From Knoxdaviesia capensis (lineage: Eukaryota > Ascomycota > Sordariomycetes > Microascales > Gondwanamycetaceae), in NCBI GenBank assembly GCA_001510575.1, contig LNGK01000004.1:3160667-3224666 (forward strand): a stretch of 64,000 nucleotides of DNA, read 5' to 3'. Made by a program: the position numbers and the translations under genes. The notes beneath the pieces are model-generated. The model did no database searches, was not told the origin of the DNA, and worked only from the letters and a program-made list of their open reading frames with translations. Below are positions 34,470-43,995 of this stretch, one piece after another; positions within the stretch are counted from its first letter, which is position 1, and the number at the start of each line of letters is the position of its first letter.

Positions 34470-35295
34470 GGTTGGTAGGGAAGCTGCGCGGTGGCTCATT
34501 CTCGATGTCCGTGTTGCTGCGCGTGGTATCAGAGCGGGATGCAGGGGTTTAGCGTTAACCACTGGCCTTTTGAGTTGCATCAGACTGCCAGACATTTGAA
34601 CGGGGAGAAAGTTTCAGGACAAGAAGGAATAACGTCAAAACAGAAGTGATATTCAAAGAAAGATATGTATCCGGGACTCCTATTGCCCATGTTCTCCTGC
34701 CCATTTTGTGGTACCTAAACGCCGTTGTTGAAAGCATGGTGACGCTAAAAACAGGCCACATCAAGATATGGCCGCTGAAGAAAGAGAAGAAAGGAAGAGA
34801 ATCGACCCAAGAACCGCCGAGACTTCAGACAAGACTCTCAAAGTTCCAATCCAGAGTTGCCATTTACATTCGCTTGTGCCACTGGGGGAATGTAGTTCTT
34901 TAGCTGTAACTGTCATTTTTGAATGATAAGGGCAGGAAGACACCAATTCGGGAAGAACTAATGTGGCGGAGGGGTTAAATTAGCTCGTGGACTCCGATCT
35001 TCGTCGTTGAGAATTCCAACGCATGATCTCACTGCACAAGCACCCAATCCCAGCCAGTAGTTTCAGAGTCGATTGAGAAGATTATTTGGAACGCGGTTTG
35101 TGGCTACAGTGCCAACAGGAAAGCATTAGCCGCCGGACAACTGGGGACAGTTGGCGGGAACCAAAGCTTTTCGTCGGCTCAGATGGCCCCGCGGGCGTCA
35201 TCATGCGTCCTGGCTGAGGGTGGTTGGTGGACCAAGGGTACTGAAATAGAAGATGGGAGGATATGAGTGTAAAGACGTACTGCGTAACAAGAGAA

Positions 35296-36294
35296 CTACT
35301 GTTCCGGCCGGAACTTGCCCCTTTTCTCCTTCAACGTAGCGACACGCTGGCGATCCTCCTGGAAGCGGCGCATGAGCGCCTTCTGCTCCATCTTGCGGCG
35401 CTCGCGCACCTGGAAGCGGTAGAAGCCGGTCATGTCCTCGCGCTTCCTGGCCTCCTTGGCCAGCATGCGCTGGCGCGCCAGCTCGGCCTCCTGCATGCTG
35501 GCGGGGGCGGCGCGGCTGCCGCGCACCACCGTGACGAAGCCGTCGGCGTCGGGCTCGCTGCGCATGCGCTTCGCGAGCTCCTCGGCCTCCTTCTCGCGCC
35601 GGTTGAACTCGCCGAAGAACACGTGCACCGCCGCTTGCGTCGCGGCCACGTCGTCGGCGGTATCGGCGCGCGACAGCCGCAGGTGCGACGCGATCCACGC
35701 GCTGCCAAGCTGCGGCGCCGCCGACGCCTCGCTGACGCCTTCGCCCCACACGGGGAATTTGCGGGTGCGGTGGGTTTTCGCGATGGCCTTGAGCACCGCG
35801 CTGACGCTGCGCTCGTCGGCAAGCACCACCACCGCCGAGGCGCCGCTGGCGTGCACCAGCCGCGACCAGATTGGCGGCAGCGCCATCGCCGCCCGGACCG
35901 CTGCGTTGTCCGCATCGTCGTCGTCACTGTCGGCGTCTGCGCTACCCGCCACTCCGCGCTTGCGTTTCCGGCTGATGGCCTGCACTTTCTTCGCGCGGGC
36001 TGCGTCGACGTCGACGGGGAACCGGTCATCCGCACGGCGGAACACGGCGCGCTCGAAGCGGCCGACGCCGATCAGCGATGCAAACACCGCCCGCAGGTGG
36101 GATTCGGTGGTATCGGCGGGGATGTTCTTCAAGAATAGGCTGCGGGAGTCGTCGGCCGTGGGGTTTTTGGGGGTGTTCCGTCGTAGGCGAATCTCGTGGA
36201 CCGTGTCCGATACGGGGAAAGCCGGCTCGGGAGGGATGGCTATCAGTAGTCGGGCAAAGCTCGAGGCATCGTCGGTTGCTATTGGGTCTGCCAT
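35296..36294 (-). CDS. RRP7: ribosomal RNA-processing protein 7
   Basis: A nucleolar factor of the small-subunit processome (UTP-C/CURI link) needed for 18S rRNA maturation. Single exon, 332 aa, from MADPIATDDASS; an upstream in-frame ATG at 36441 would add 49 Lys/Leu-rich residues that do not look like the family. The N-terminal half carries the degenerate RRM-like fold of Rrp7 (SLFLKNIPADTTESHLRAVF). An acidic insert (DADSDDDDADN) follows KKVQAISRKRKRG. The C-terminal Rrp7 domain shows DGFVTVVRG, then a long basic helix ending FYRFQVRERRKMEQKALMRR, the rRNA-binding tail typical of the family. Two AACCC(T)TA telobox-like motifs lie 180-210 bp upstream. The gene is enclosed by inverted SINE-like repeat copies A and B. 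Confidence 0.92.
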   Translation of the reverse strand: MADPIATDDASSFARLLIAIPPEPAFPVSDTVHEIRLRRNTPKNPTADDSRSLFLKNIPADTTESHLRAVFASLIGVGRFERAVFRRADDRFPVDVDAARAKKVQAISRKRKRGVAGSADADSDDDDADNAAVRAAMALPPIWSRLVHASGASAVVVLADERSVSAVLKAIAKTHRTRKFPVWGEGVSEASAAPQLGSAWIASHLRLSRADTADDVAATQAAVHVFFGEFNRREKEAEELAKRMRSEPDADGFVTVVRGSRAAPASMQEAELARQRMLAKEARKREDMTGFYRFQVRERRKMEQKALMRRFQEDRQRVATLKEKRGKFRPEQ

Positions 36295-36472
36295 TGCGAA
36301 TATGGCAAGTGTGAGAGGGCGGGAGAGGGCGACGAGGGAGAATAGAATGAGGACAAGTGTTGATGGGATGCGTTTGCCGGACACAGGTTTTTTTCTTTTC
36401 AACCTCAAATTTTTTTGGCGCGATAAGCACCGTTTCCCCACTTATCCAACAGATCTCTTCTCTTATCTTTAT

Positions 36473-36504
36473 CTAACCCTTACAGGAGGCTTGCTAACCC
36501 TAAA
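36473..36504. promoter_or_regulatory. telobox pair upstream of RRP7
   Basis: CTAACCCTTAC (36473-36483) and GCTAACCCTAAA (36493-36504) lie about 180-210 bp upstream of the RRP7 start codon (minus strand). Telobox sites in promoters of ribosome-biogenesis genes are known from yeasts (Tbf1) and plants. The role here is inferred from motif and gene function. Confidence 0.4.
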
Positions 36505-36543
36505 TCTGATTGGACATTCGGTATGTTGCTCCTCTACTCAATC

Positions 36544-36697
36544 TGATGACATTTGTGTATCCCTCATAAGGGCCAGTTATGTGCTTTGATTTCTGTCAAC
36601 TGGCACGGTTAGCTAACGATGATCATGACTAGGATTTGCTGGTTCGGCCCGCAGTTAAGCCCTCTGTGTTCGACTAACGCCATTGACTTTGTTTTTT
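36544..36697 (+). repeat. SINE-like repeat, copy B
   Basis: The inverted partner of 34314-34469. It has an A-box-like TGGCACGGTTAG at 36601, a B-box-like GGTTCGGCCC at 36641 (40 nt spacing, close to the 44 nt usual in tRNA genes) and a terminal T-rich end (TTTGTTTTTT, 36688-36697). The 3' half is identical to copy A for more than 50 bp, and even the CTTCTG after the T run is shared. Confidence 0.65.
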
Positions 36698-36806
36698 CCT
36701 TCTGTGGAGTGATTAACCCTAACCAACCCTATCCCATCCAGGTATCACGGCAACAGCACAAGGAGCGACCCGTTTGCCTCCCAGTCACTCATCCCCTCAA
36801 CCTATT

Positions 36807-36890
36807 CAACGGCGATGATGGCCAAGACTAGTAGTCCGCAGGTAAGCCCTCCATGCTCGACCACCGCAATTGACAAAGACTTTTTTTCTC
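36807..36890 (+). repeat. decayed SINE-like repeat, copy C
   Basis: CCGCAGGTAAGCCCTCC and GCTCGACCACCGCAATTGAC, ending in a 7-T run, match the 3' half of copy B at roughly three of four positions by eye. The upstream A-box/B-box part is largely missing. It has the same orientation as copy B, about 110 bp downstream. Confidence 0.45.
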
Positions 36891-37339
36891 TCTCATTTTC
36901 GTAAAGTATGACATCCTCACCTAGACCCTAATATCACCAACCCTAACTATGGTTGCTGAGCCAACCCCAGCTTAGTCACAGGCGACAACAAACGCGCACC
37001 AAAACACAAACGCCCGAAAGTTGGCGATCGCATAAACGCCAACACTTGCAATTTTCATAGGGTTCAAGCATTAACGACCACACGCGGGCTGAGACTTTGC
37101 TTCTTGTTGATCGGCATATATGTTTTCTGTTTTCTGTTATGCTCTGATCCATGTTCATCTGTGGCAAAGAGCCTGTCCCTTGTTGATAATCAAAACCTTG
37201 CCGCACACCCGCAATCTAATCCCACCACAACTCTCTCTCTCTCTCTCTTTTACACCCCCCGGATGTATACTCTGCGTTCTTTTCACCTCCGCCTCCCCTC
37301 ATCCTGTTATCTCGGGATCTTCCAAGTCTACCGCGCGTC

Positions 37340-40263
37340 ATGAGCGAACTCGAGAGCTTGCGTACGGCGTCGCTGTACATCAACAACCAGCTTCTGTCGC
37401 GTGGGCTGCTGCATGATGACGAGGTGATTGATTTCGCCGATCCCGGCGACGGCGCCGATCTGGCCGCGACCATGGCGGCCGTGATGAGCGTGGTCAACGA
37501 CCTGATTCTGCGGAGAGATGTAAGTGTGGTGGATGCATGTGGCGGCTGGTCCTGCGCCCGGTACTAACGCCGATTCCCCGTTTGCTCCGATAGCGCGACG
37601 CCGAACACCGCGAATCGATCGCCGGCACCGTCCGGGCACTCCGCGCCGAGTCCCTCCGACAATCCGACACCATCGCGAAACTGGAAGAGCGCGTCATTGA
37701 CGCCGACCGCCGCGCAAACATCTCTGCCGCCGCCGCAGCCTCGGCCGCCACACAGCTGCGCAGCGCCGAGGCCGTAACCCGTGGCCTCCGCGACGACCTT
37801 GCCCGCACCAAGGCGCTGGTCGCATCAACCCGCGCCAGTTGTGCGACAGAGATCCGACGACGCGACAAACAGATTGATTCGTTCAAGAAGCAACTCTTAG
37901 AGGCGGGGCGTACGCGTGGCGTTGCCCGCAGCGCCACGGTATCGGTCGTGACTGTTGTTGCCGGGGCTGGTGACGAGAAACGCTGTATACCCGCGGGGTC
38001 TATCTCGTCAGCGGCCACTTCCACCATGAGCACTCCCCGCGGCGGAGCCATGTCGGCCGGAACCCCCGCTGCTGCTGCCGCCGCTACTGCCGCTGCCGCC
38101 AGTGCACAGTACGATCTGCGCACCGAAACGAACCAGTTTCTCGCGGAGCTCGCCCAGAACCTCAGCGAAGACAACGACTCGCTACTTTCCCTCCTGCGAC
38201 GAACACGGGACTCGCTTTCTGAAATGAGCGGCTGGTCTGCGGACGCGGCGGCAAATGCCAGCGTGTCCTCGCATTTAGTCTCAATTGTGCCCTCGTGCAC
38301 CGAGCTCGAGGCCGATATGGCGTCACTGCTCGACCACCTGCGCGTCATTCTCACCAACCCGTCGTTTGTGCCCATCGAAGAGGTCCAGCTACGCGAAGAG
38401 GAGATCATGCGCCTTCGGGAAGGCTGGGAGAAGATGGAGGCGCGCTGGCAGGAGGCGGTCCACTTGATTGAAGGCTGGCGCCGCCGCACGGCTACCAGTG
38501 GCCGGCCCATCAACGAGGAAGAGCTGAAGATGGGCCTGCGACTGAGCCCGGTACGAGTTCGCAACGTCGAAGAAACGTACCAGGCCGTGCCACTGCGCGT
38601 TCCGCGCTTGACGGCCGTCCAGGAAGAGGAGGAGCCAGAAAGCGACGAGCAGCTGGCGGACAGCCGGGGAACTGCTAACACCTACCAAAGCCACAGAGAA
38701 GAGCACGTTGAAGAGGATGTTGATGGTTCCGAACATGATAGTGACGAGGCTGGGGAGGAGGACGATGACGTCGATCTTCTGTCGGGGGAGCCGCACAACT
38801 ACAGCGCCCCCTATCCGCCAGAGTACTTCTCAGACGATGACGCTGAGGACGATGACGTCGATCTGGACGATCTGGACGTCGATGAGCCGAACGTCGAGAT
38901 CCTACAGCAGTCCGAGTTCCAGACTCGCCCAGTCTTCCAGTCAACATCACCACCACCCCTTCCCACAGCACGCCAGCCGGGCCCGCTTAAAGACTCTGCG
39001 TCGGCGGGTAACCGCGGAGATGTGACGACCCGGCCGGGAATCCGGCGCGTTAACCCGGCTCCACGAACGGAAGCCGTCGAGGATACCACCCGGAACCTGC
39101 GTGCATCGGGGGGCAAGCGATCGATTTCTGCCGATGACGACGAGCCCACGCAGGCCGGACAGCCAGCTCCACCGGGCACTGCAACGTCGCAGCCGCCGGC
39201 TAAGGTCCAGCGGACTGCCCGTCGTGAAGCTGCTCGGCCGGCTCTAGTGCCTATCACGCGTAAGCCGGCTCCGGATACCACTACCACTGGAGCCCGTGCT
39301 GCCGCGTCGAAAGCTACGCAGCCCGCCCCGAGACCCACAGCCCGAAAGACCACACCCTCTGATGCGACGAAGACGATTGAGATGCTTAAGACGGTGGAAG
39401 TTACGACCACTGTCAAGAGCGTCGCGGCCTCGTCATCCCGGACAACGATGCGTCCGGCTCCGCGCACCGCGGCGAAACCTACCCCAGTTACCCGGGCCGA
39501 GGCAGCCCCCAAGCCCAAGGCAGAAGTCCCCGACCCTGAGCCTACAACCGTCCAAGTGCCCACCAAAGCACCAGCGCCCGAAGCCCCGGCCCCCACCACC
39601 ACCACCGCTCCCGCTCCCGCTCCCGCCGACCCAACGCCCGCCCCCGATACCCCGCGGCGCAAAGCCCCCCGCATGCCCTCACTCTCGCCTGACCCTCTCG
39701 CAGCCGCCGACTCGGCGCCGTTCGTCCCACCCGCCCAACAAACCCCGCGCCCCACGACCTCCTCGCGCCTCCCTCTCCCGCGCGGCGCCGGCCTGCTCCC
39801 CGCGGCCCAGCAGAGCCCGCTAACGATGGCTACCATCGCCGCGAAGCTCGCAGCCTCGGAGCGCGAGGCTGATGCAGCCCGCGTGCGTGCCAAGCTCAAG
39901 GCCGCCCGGCTGGCCAAGCCCCAGCCGTCTCTGCGGCAGGTTTCGGCCGAGAGCGCGGCGTCGTCGGTCGGCGGCGCGGTTCCTAGTCTGGCCCCCCCGC
40001 CGCCGGCTGACGGCGCGGCGGGTGCTCCGGCCGCCGGTCTGCGCGACTCGGCGGCGTCGGGCGGTGCTGGAGGCGACCCGGTCAAGCGGATCCCGCTGGC
40101 GGAACCGAGCGAGGCTCTGGGCGACGGTGTCGTGGTGAAGCGGAAGCGCGAGCGGCGCACCAGCCGTGTGGCGAGCCGGCGCCGGAGCACGCTGTCGCCG
40201 TGGGAACTGGAGTCGTTGATCTCCGGGAGCGCGGCGACTGCGGCGGGCGAAGCGCAGGAATAG
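37340..40263 (+). CDS. ADIP-domain coiled-coil protein (Msd1/SSX2IP-like)
   Basis: Exons 37340-37519 and 37594-40263 (74-nt intron with a perfect TACTAAC branch site) encode 949 aa. The N-terminal ~190 residues fit the afadin/alpha-actinin-binding (ADIP) family: SLYINNQLLSRGLLHDDEVI followed by a heptad-like coiled coil to RRRDKQIDSFKKQLLEAG. Family members (human SSX2IP, fission yeast Msd1, Aspergillus TINA) sit at centrosomes or spindle pole bodies and anchor microtubule minus ends. A second coiled coil (EEIMRLREGWEKMEARWQEA) follows at about residue 275. Then comes a long disordered region: acidic (EEDDDVD, DDDAEDDDVDLDD), Pro/Ala/Thr-rich with KPAP-type repeats, and a basic Arg-rich end (KRKRERRTSRVASRRR). 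Such Ser/Thr-Pro-rich basic tails often bind microtubules. Spindle-pole function is inferred from the family. Confidence 0.8.
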
Positions 40264-40764
40264 ATCCGAGACACGGCTACTTTTCTTCCTCGGAAGATTT
40301 TGATGGAGACAGAGAGGGGGAGGTGGTTTCTTGGTTTTCCTTGCTCTTTTCATTTTGTGCTTTGCTTCTTTCTATTCTGTACATATGACGGATCATCACG
40401 ATGTCACGAATTGGGGGGATTGTTATTGAGGTCCTTCAGACTGCAATTCAAATGCATGAACGTACCAAGTCGGCACGTTGTTTTTGAAGAGATTTAATTT
40501 AATTCATGTGATTGCCTTCTGCGCGTCATCTATCGTCTTGTCTTCGTTATATTCCCTGATGCTCATGAATCCATGCCCAGCCGCAGAGAGCGACCCTAAG
40601 CTGAAACCCTAGCCGTAAACCCTACTGCAGGGCCAAGCACTCCGCCGCGCCGAACTCACAGTGCACAACCTCGGTTCAAGAGATATCATTAACTGCTGGA
40701 CAAACGCCATAGTCCCAAAGAAACAAAGCCTAACCCTAGCACACCACTCACTCCCTCTCCCTCC
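40264..40764. other. convergent spacer between ADIP-like and F-box genes
   Basis: The 3' ends of two genes face each other. The spacer holds three AACCCTA-type motifs (40605, 40618 and 40732) and a stretch (40668-40725) with weak similarity to SINE-like copy B (GGTTCA..., ACAAACGCCAT). That similarity is not good enough to call. No gene is seen. Confidence 0.5.
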
Positions 40765-43195
40765 CTACTCGTCAAGTTCAACCGGAAACCCCGGCTCAGG
40801 CGGCAAGCTGTTGATCAGAGTAACGCCCTCTTCGGCCGCGACAGCATTCAGCCGATCGTAGATGGCGCCCTTGAAGTGCGAGTAGATCGTACTCGCCGAG
40901 ACCGTGCGTATGACCGCCTCGACAAACGCCGCAATGCCGTACCCAGTGGCGTCCAGGCCGCGGTCAAACTCGATGTGCAGCCAGGCCAGATTCGGCAGGC
41001 TCTGCAGGAAGGCGAGGCCGAGCGCGTGGTCGGCGGCGCGCGGGACGGCGTTGTCGAGCACGGTGAACTTCATGCGCTCGACCGTCTCGCAGCCCCAGAT
41101 GCCGGCCGAGCGCAGCCGCTCGACGTAGGTGGCCCAGCCACCGGTGGGCGGGAACGCGGGGAACTGCACGTCGAGCACGCGGAGCCGGGCGGCGGCGACG
41201 GCGGCGGCGAGGCCGGCGAGCGTCTGCTCGAACGGGTCGTAGTCGTTCTCGAAGCCGCCAATGATCGGGAACTTCATGCACGCCAGGTTGCTCAGTGGGA
41301 GTCGCGTCCCGGACGCGTCGGTGTCGGACTCGGCGTCCATGTTGCGGAACGGCTGCAGCAGGCTGTGGGTGGTCATCTTCGTGCGCCACTCCAAGCACGA
41401 GGGGATGCGGTGCAGGTACTTGAGGCGGTGCAGTGCCATCCGGGGGAACGCCAGCCGGCTCCAGTCAAACTGCGCGGTGAGGTAGCCGAGCATCAGGACT
41501 TCGAGGTGCGGCCAGAAGTACACGTTGTCGGTCGGGGGACCGGGGTCGCCGTCTTCTGCCAGGAGGTAGAACCCGTCGATCCACACTTGGCGGCAATTCG
41601 GAGTGTCATCGGCCAGTTGAGGCTGGAGAGAGTTAGTTGGTCAGCATTACAGGACATGAAAGGGGGTCGTTAGTTGCTGGCCGTGATGAACGTACGATGA
41701 AGATCGGATCCCGGGTGGCGATGTTCGGGATCACCGACCGTGCATATGTCGGCGCTCCCAGCAGACGGAGGTACTTGAGTTTCTTCATGGTTGGAAAGTA
41801 CACATCCCGGTAGCTGAACATGCCAGACAGCGAGAAGAGCTCCAGCTGCGCCCCAACATGCTTGAGAATGGCATTTGTGAGCTGCAAGCCACCCGCGTTG
41901 ATGTTGTGCATCGACAGATGCGTCAAGGACTGCATTGATAGCGACTCCGCTGTCACAGTCAACGTGGTCTGCAGATGGCCGTTCATGGCCAGCCACTTGA
42001 CGCGACTGGTGCAGCTCCACAGCTTGTCGAACTTGGCCTGGCTCAGCACGAACTTCGTCACGTCACTGATGACGAGAGAGTGGAAGCCGTCTTGGCTGTT
42101 CCTGGCTATGGATTGGACCGCCTGAACAGTGGGTTTGGTTCCGCTGGGGAAGCGGATGTGGCGCCAGAGTTGCGCGGTAGTGGAGAGCGTTTGCTTCCAC
42201 CTCCGAGAGACTCCTAGACACGTTCTGGAGATAGGCGGTGTGGTGTTAGCAACCATATACGAGGGCTAAGGGGGGTCGAAAACTCACACAAGCTGTGCAG
42301 TGTTCAGCTGGTAGAAGATATCCAACAGACACTCGAGGGGCAGCATCATGGGGTCAACGCGACTGAACTTCATGTGGAACGGTTCACGCAGTTTCATGAG
42401 TCTCTGGTGAGCACCGCGTTAGTGATGTGTGCCTAACCCAAGACCAGACCCAGGAGATATACTCATACCTTGAACTTGTCTGTGCCAGCCAGACCGTGTT
42501 TGCGCCCCATCTCCACCCCGGCACAGTACACCGCCCACGCGAACCTGGGGTTCCCTTGCGCCCGCGCCAGCTTCCCCAGCCGGAGGTACCCCTCCAGCGC
42601 GCGCGGGGCAATCTCCAGCAGCCACTCGGCATCTCCACGAGCGTCGTCGCGCCGGTCCAGCGCCTCGTGCACAGCCGCGCGGTAGTCGAGCGCCAGCACG
42701 TGGGCGCGCTGGTCGCACTTGTTGAAGCGGCGGCTCACGTCGCACCGGCACGTGAACATGGCTTCGTCGAAGATGGACCGCGCGCCCGAGGTGGCGACGC
42801 CTTCGTAGTTCTTGCAGTAGCAGCGCTGGCGGCGCTGGCCACGCGTGCATGGGCATTCTTCGGCCACCTGTTTGGGCACAATGGGTCAGGGACTTGTCCA
42901 GTCACGGCGTTTGCCAGCTTTGGCTTTCGGGCGGTTTCTGTCCATTCGATGGATTGCCTGGCCTGAGAGCTCCATCTCTTACCTTGGTGAATACCTTGAT
43001 CGCATCGTCAAACCGCCTCTGCTGGTACAATCTCTTCCCGGTCTCGATGGACGCCATCGCCGCAGCTTCAGGCCCGGATGCCCCGTCAACGGTATCGTCA
43101 GGGACCTGCACCTCGACCACATCGTCCGTGTCCGGCGCGGGGCGTTTGCGGGATGGCATAGCTTTCGAAGCCGAAGAAGATGTCCCGATCTCCAT
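40765..43195 (-). CDS. TPR - F-box - LRR-like protein (Dia2/Pof3 type)
   Basis: Likely the substrate receptor of an SCF ubiquitin ligase. Five exons, 43195-42983, 42867-42469, 42403-42288, 42224-41696 and 41622-40765, all GT-AG and in phase, give 704 aa. The N-terminus has an acidic linker then TPR-like helices (GKRLYQQRRFDDAIKVFTK; later LALDYRAAVHEALDRRDDAR and GYLRLGKLARAQGNPRFAWAVY). A Cys-rich insert splits them: Cys76, 78, 87, 89, 111, 113 and 122. An F-box (about 221-260) reads MMLPLECLLDIFYQL then CLGVSRRWKQTL. The rest is made of irregular leucine-rich repeats (SLTHLSMHNINAGGLQ, LFSLSGMFSYRD, LEVLMLGYLTAQFDWSRL). Dia2 in budding yeast and Pof3 in fission yeast have this TPR/F-box/LRR order and act at replication forks and in genome stability; orthology here is inferred from architecture. 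Confidence 0.82.
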
Positions 43196-43995
43196 GGTGG
43201 TGGCAGTTGTGTGAGTTCCAACGAGATAGACGCGCGCTTTCGGCTGGATTTGAAGTGCCGTCCTGATCACATCCACATCACGTACCCACAAGAGCAAAAA
43301 GACCGCCGCCTCCCAAACAGCTCGCGAAGGGGAAAAGAAAACAATCACTCCGCCTTTCTGGGAAAACAAACAAGACGGTTGATAATAGTCTTCGCAGCTT
43401 CTTCAAAAGTGTGGCATCTCTTCAATTTGAGAAACAAATACAAGGCGACGCAAAAACGTGCAGCTCGGACAATAGGCGATTATCGTCAGCCGCGATAAGG
43501 CGGCAAACAGATAAACTGATAAGCGAGTCGGAGTTCAGCGCGGGAATCAGGAATGAGGAGCAAACAACCTTAGATGCTTTGGCGCTGAGGGGAGAATGTG
43601 AAGATGGGAATATACTCGGCAGTTCTCTTGGTAGTAACTGAGAAAAAGAAATCGGAGCTTCAAGACTTGAGGGTGGTGCAGATTATCGCTTGAGGGTTTG
43701 GTTTGTGTTACTGGGCTCATCACTTCAAACCCTAACCAACCCTAAACGGATCTAGAAGCGACATTCTCAACGTCTGGAATCAGGAGAATAACAGTATATA
43801 GCTAGCAAGAATGGGATTAAAATTGAGAAATATATATATATATAGTGTACTAGCAGACTATGATATTGTCTTGATACTATCTACATGGAAGAGAGATGTC
43901 AGGTCTGTAGTTGAAAGAGTCATGTCCCCACGATGCGAGGTACTGTCGCTGTCCTGGCACGTTGAGAGCCCATTAAAGTTCTGCAGGTGACAGAC
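43196..43995. other. intergenic between F-box and FHA-kinase genes
   Basis: An 800-bp spacer with two AACCCTAA motifs at 43727 and 43738, a short (AT)n run near 43830-43845, and no supported gene. It is the promoter side of the F-box gene and the 3' side of the kinase gene. Confidence 0.5.

Larger units (their letters stand above)
31873..35295. other. intergenic between membrane-protein gene and RRP7
   Basis: A 3.4-kb stretch without a supported gene. The plus strand is purine-rich at 32000-32600, where the minus strand would be the C/T-rich leader of the 31872 gene. It includes a TGTACAGTAC motif near 32757, a cluster of telomere-like TAGGGTT motifs (33803-33863), a SINE-like repeat copy (34314-34469) and a TGGTATCAGAGC string (34524-34535). 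Open frames of up to 209 codons look non-coding. Confidence 0.55.
36295..37339. other. divergent intergenic region between RRP7 and ADIP-like genes
   Basis: This 1.05-kb head-to-head spacer holds a SINE-like repeat (36544-36697), a decayed second unit in the same orientation (36807-36890) and at least four AACCCTA motifs (36494, 36715, 36725, 36939), plus an imperfect CTAACCCTTA at 36473. A CT run (37229-37248) lies just before the ADIP-like gene. No gene is seen. Confidence 0.55.

Noticed and set aside
36295..36441. 49-residue N-terminal extension of Rrp7
   Set aside because: Lys- and Leu-rich extension unlike the family; the ATG at 36294 gives a normal N-terminus, and the extension overlaps the expected promoter.
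38811..40274. Minus-strand frame of 487 codons opposite the ADIP-like gene
   Set aside because: Low-complexity Gly/Ala/Arg shadow of the Pro/Ala/Thr-rich tail.
40668..40725. Possible fourth copy of the SINE-like repeat
   Set aside because: Only short matches (GGTTCA, ACAAACGCCAT), and no T-run end; it cannot be told from chance by eye.
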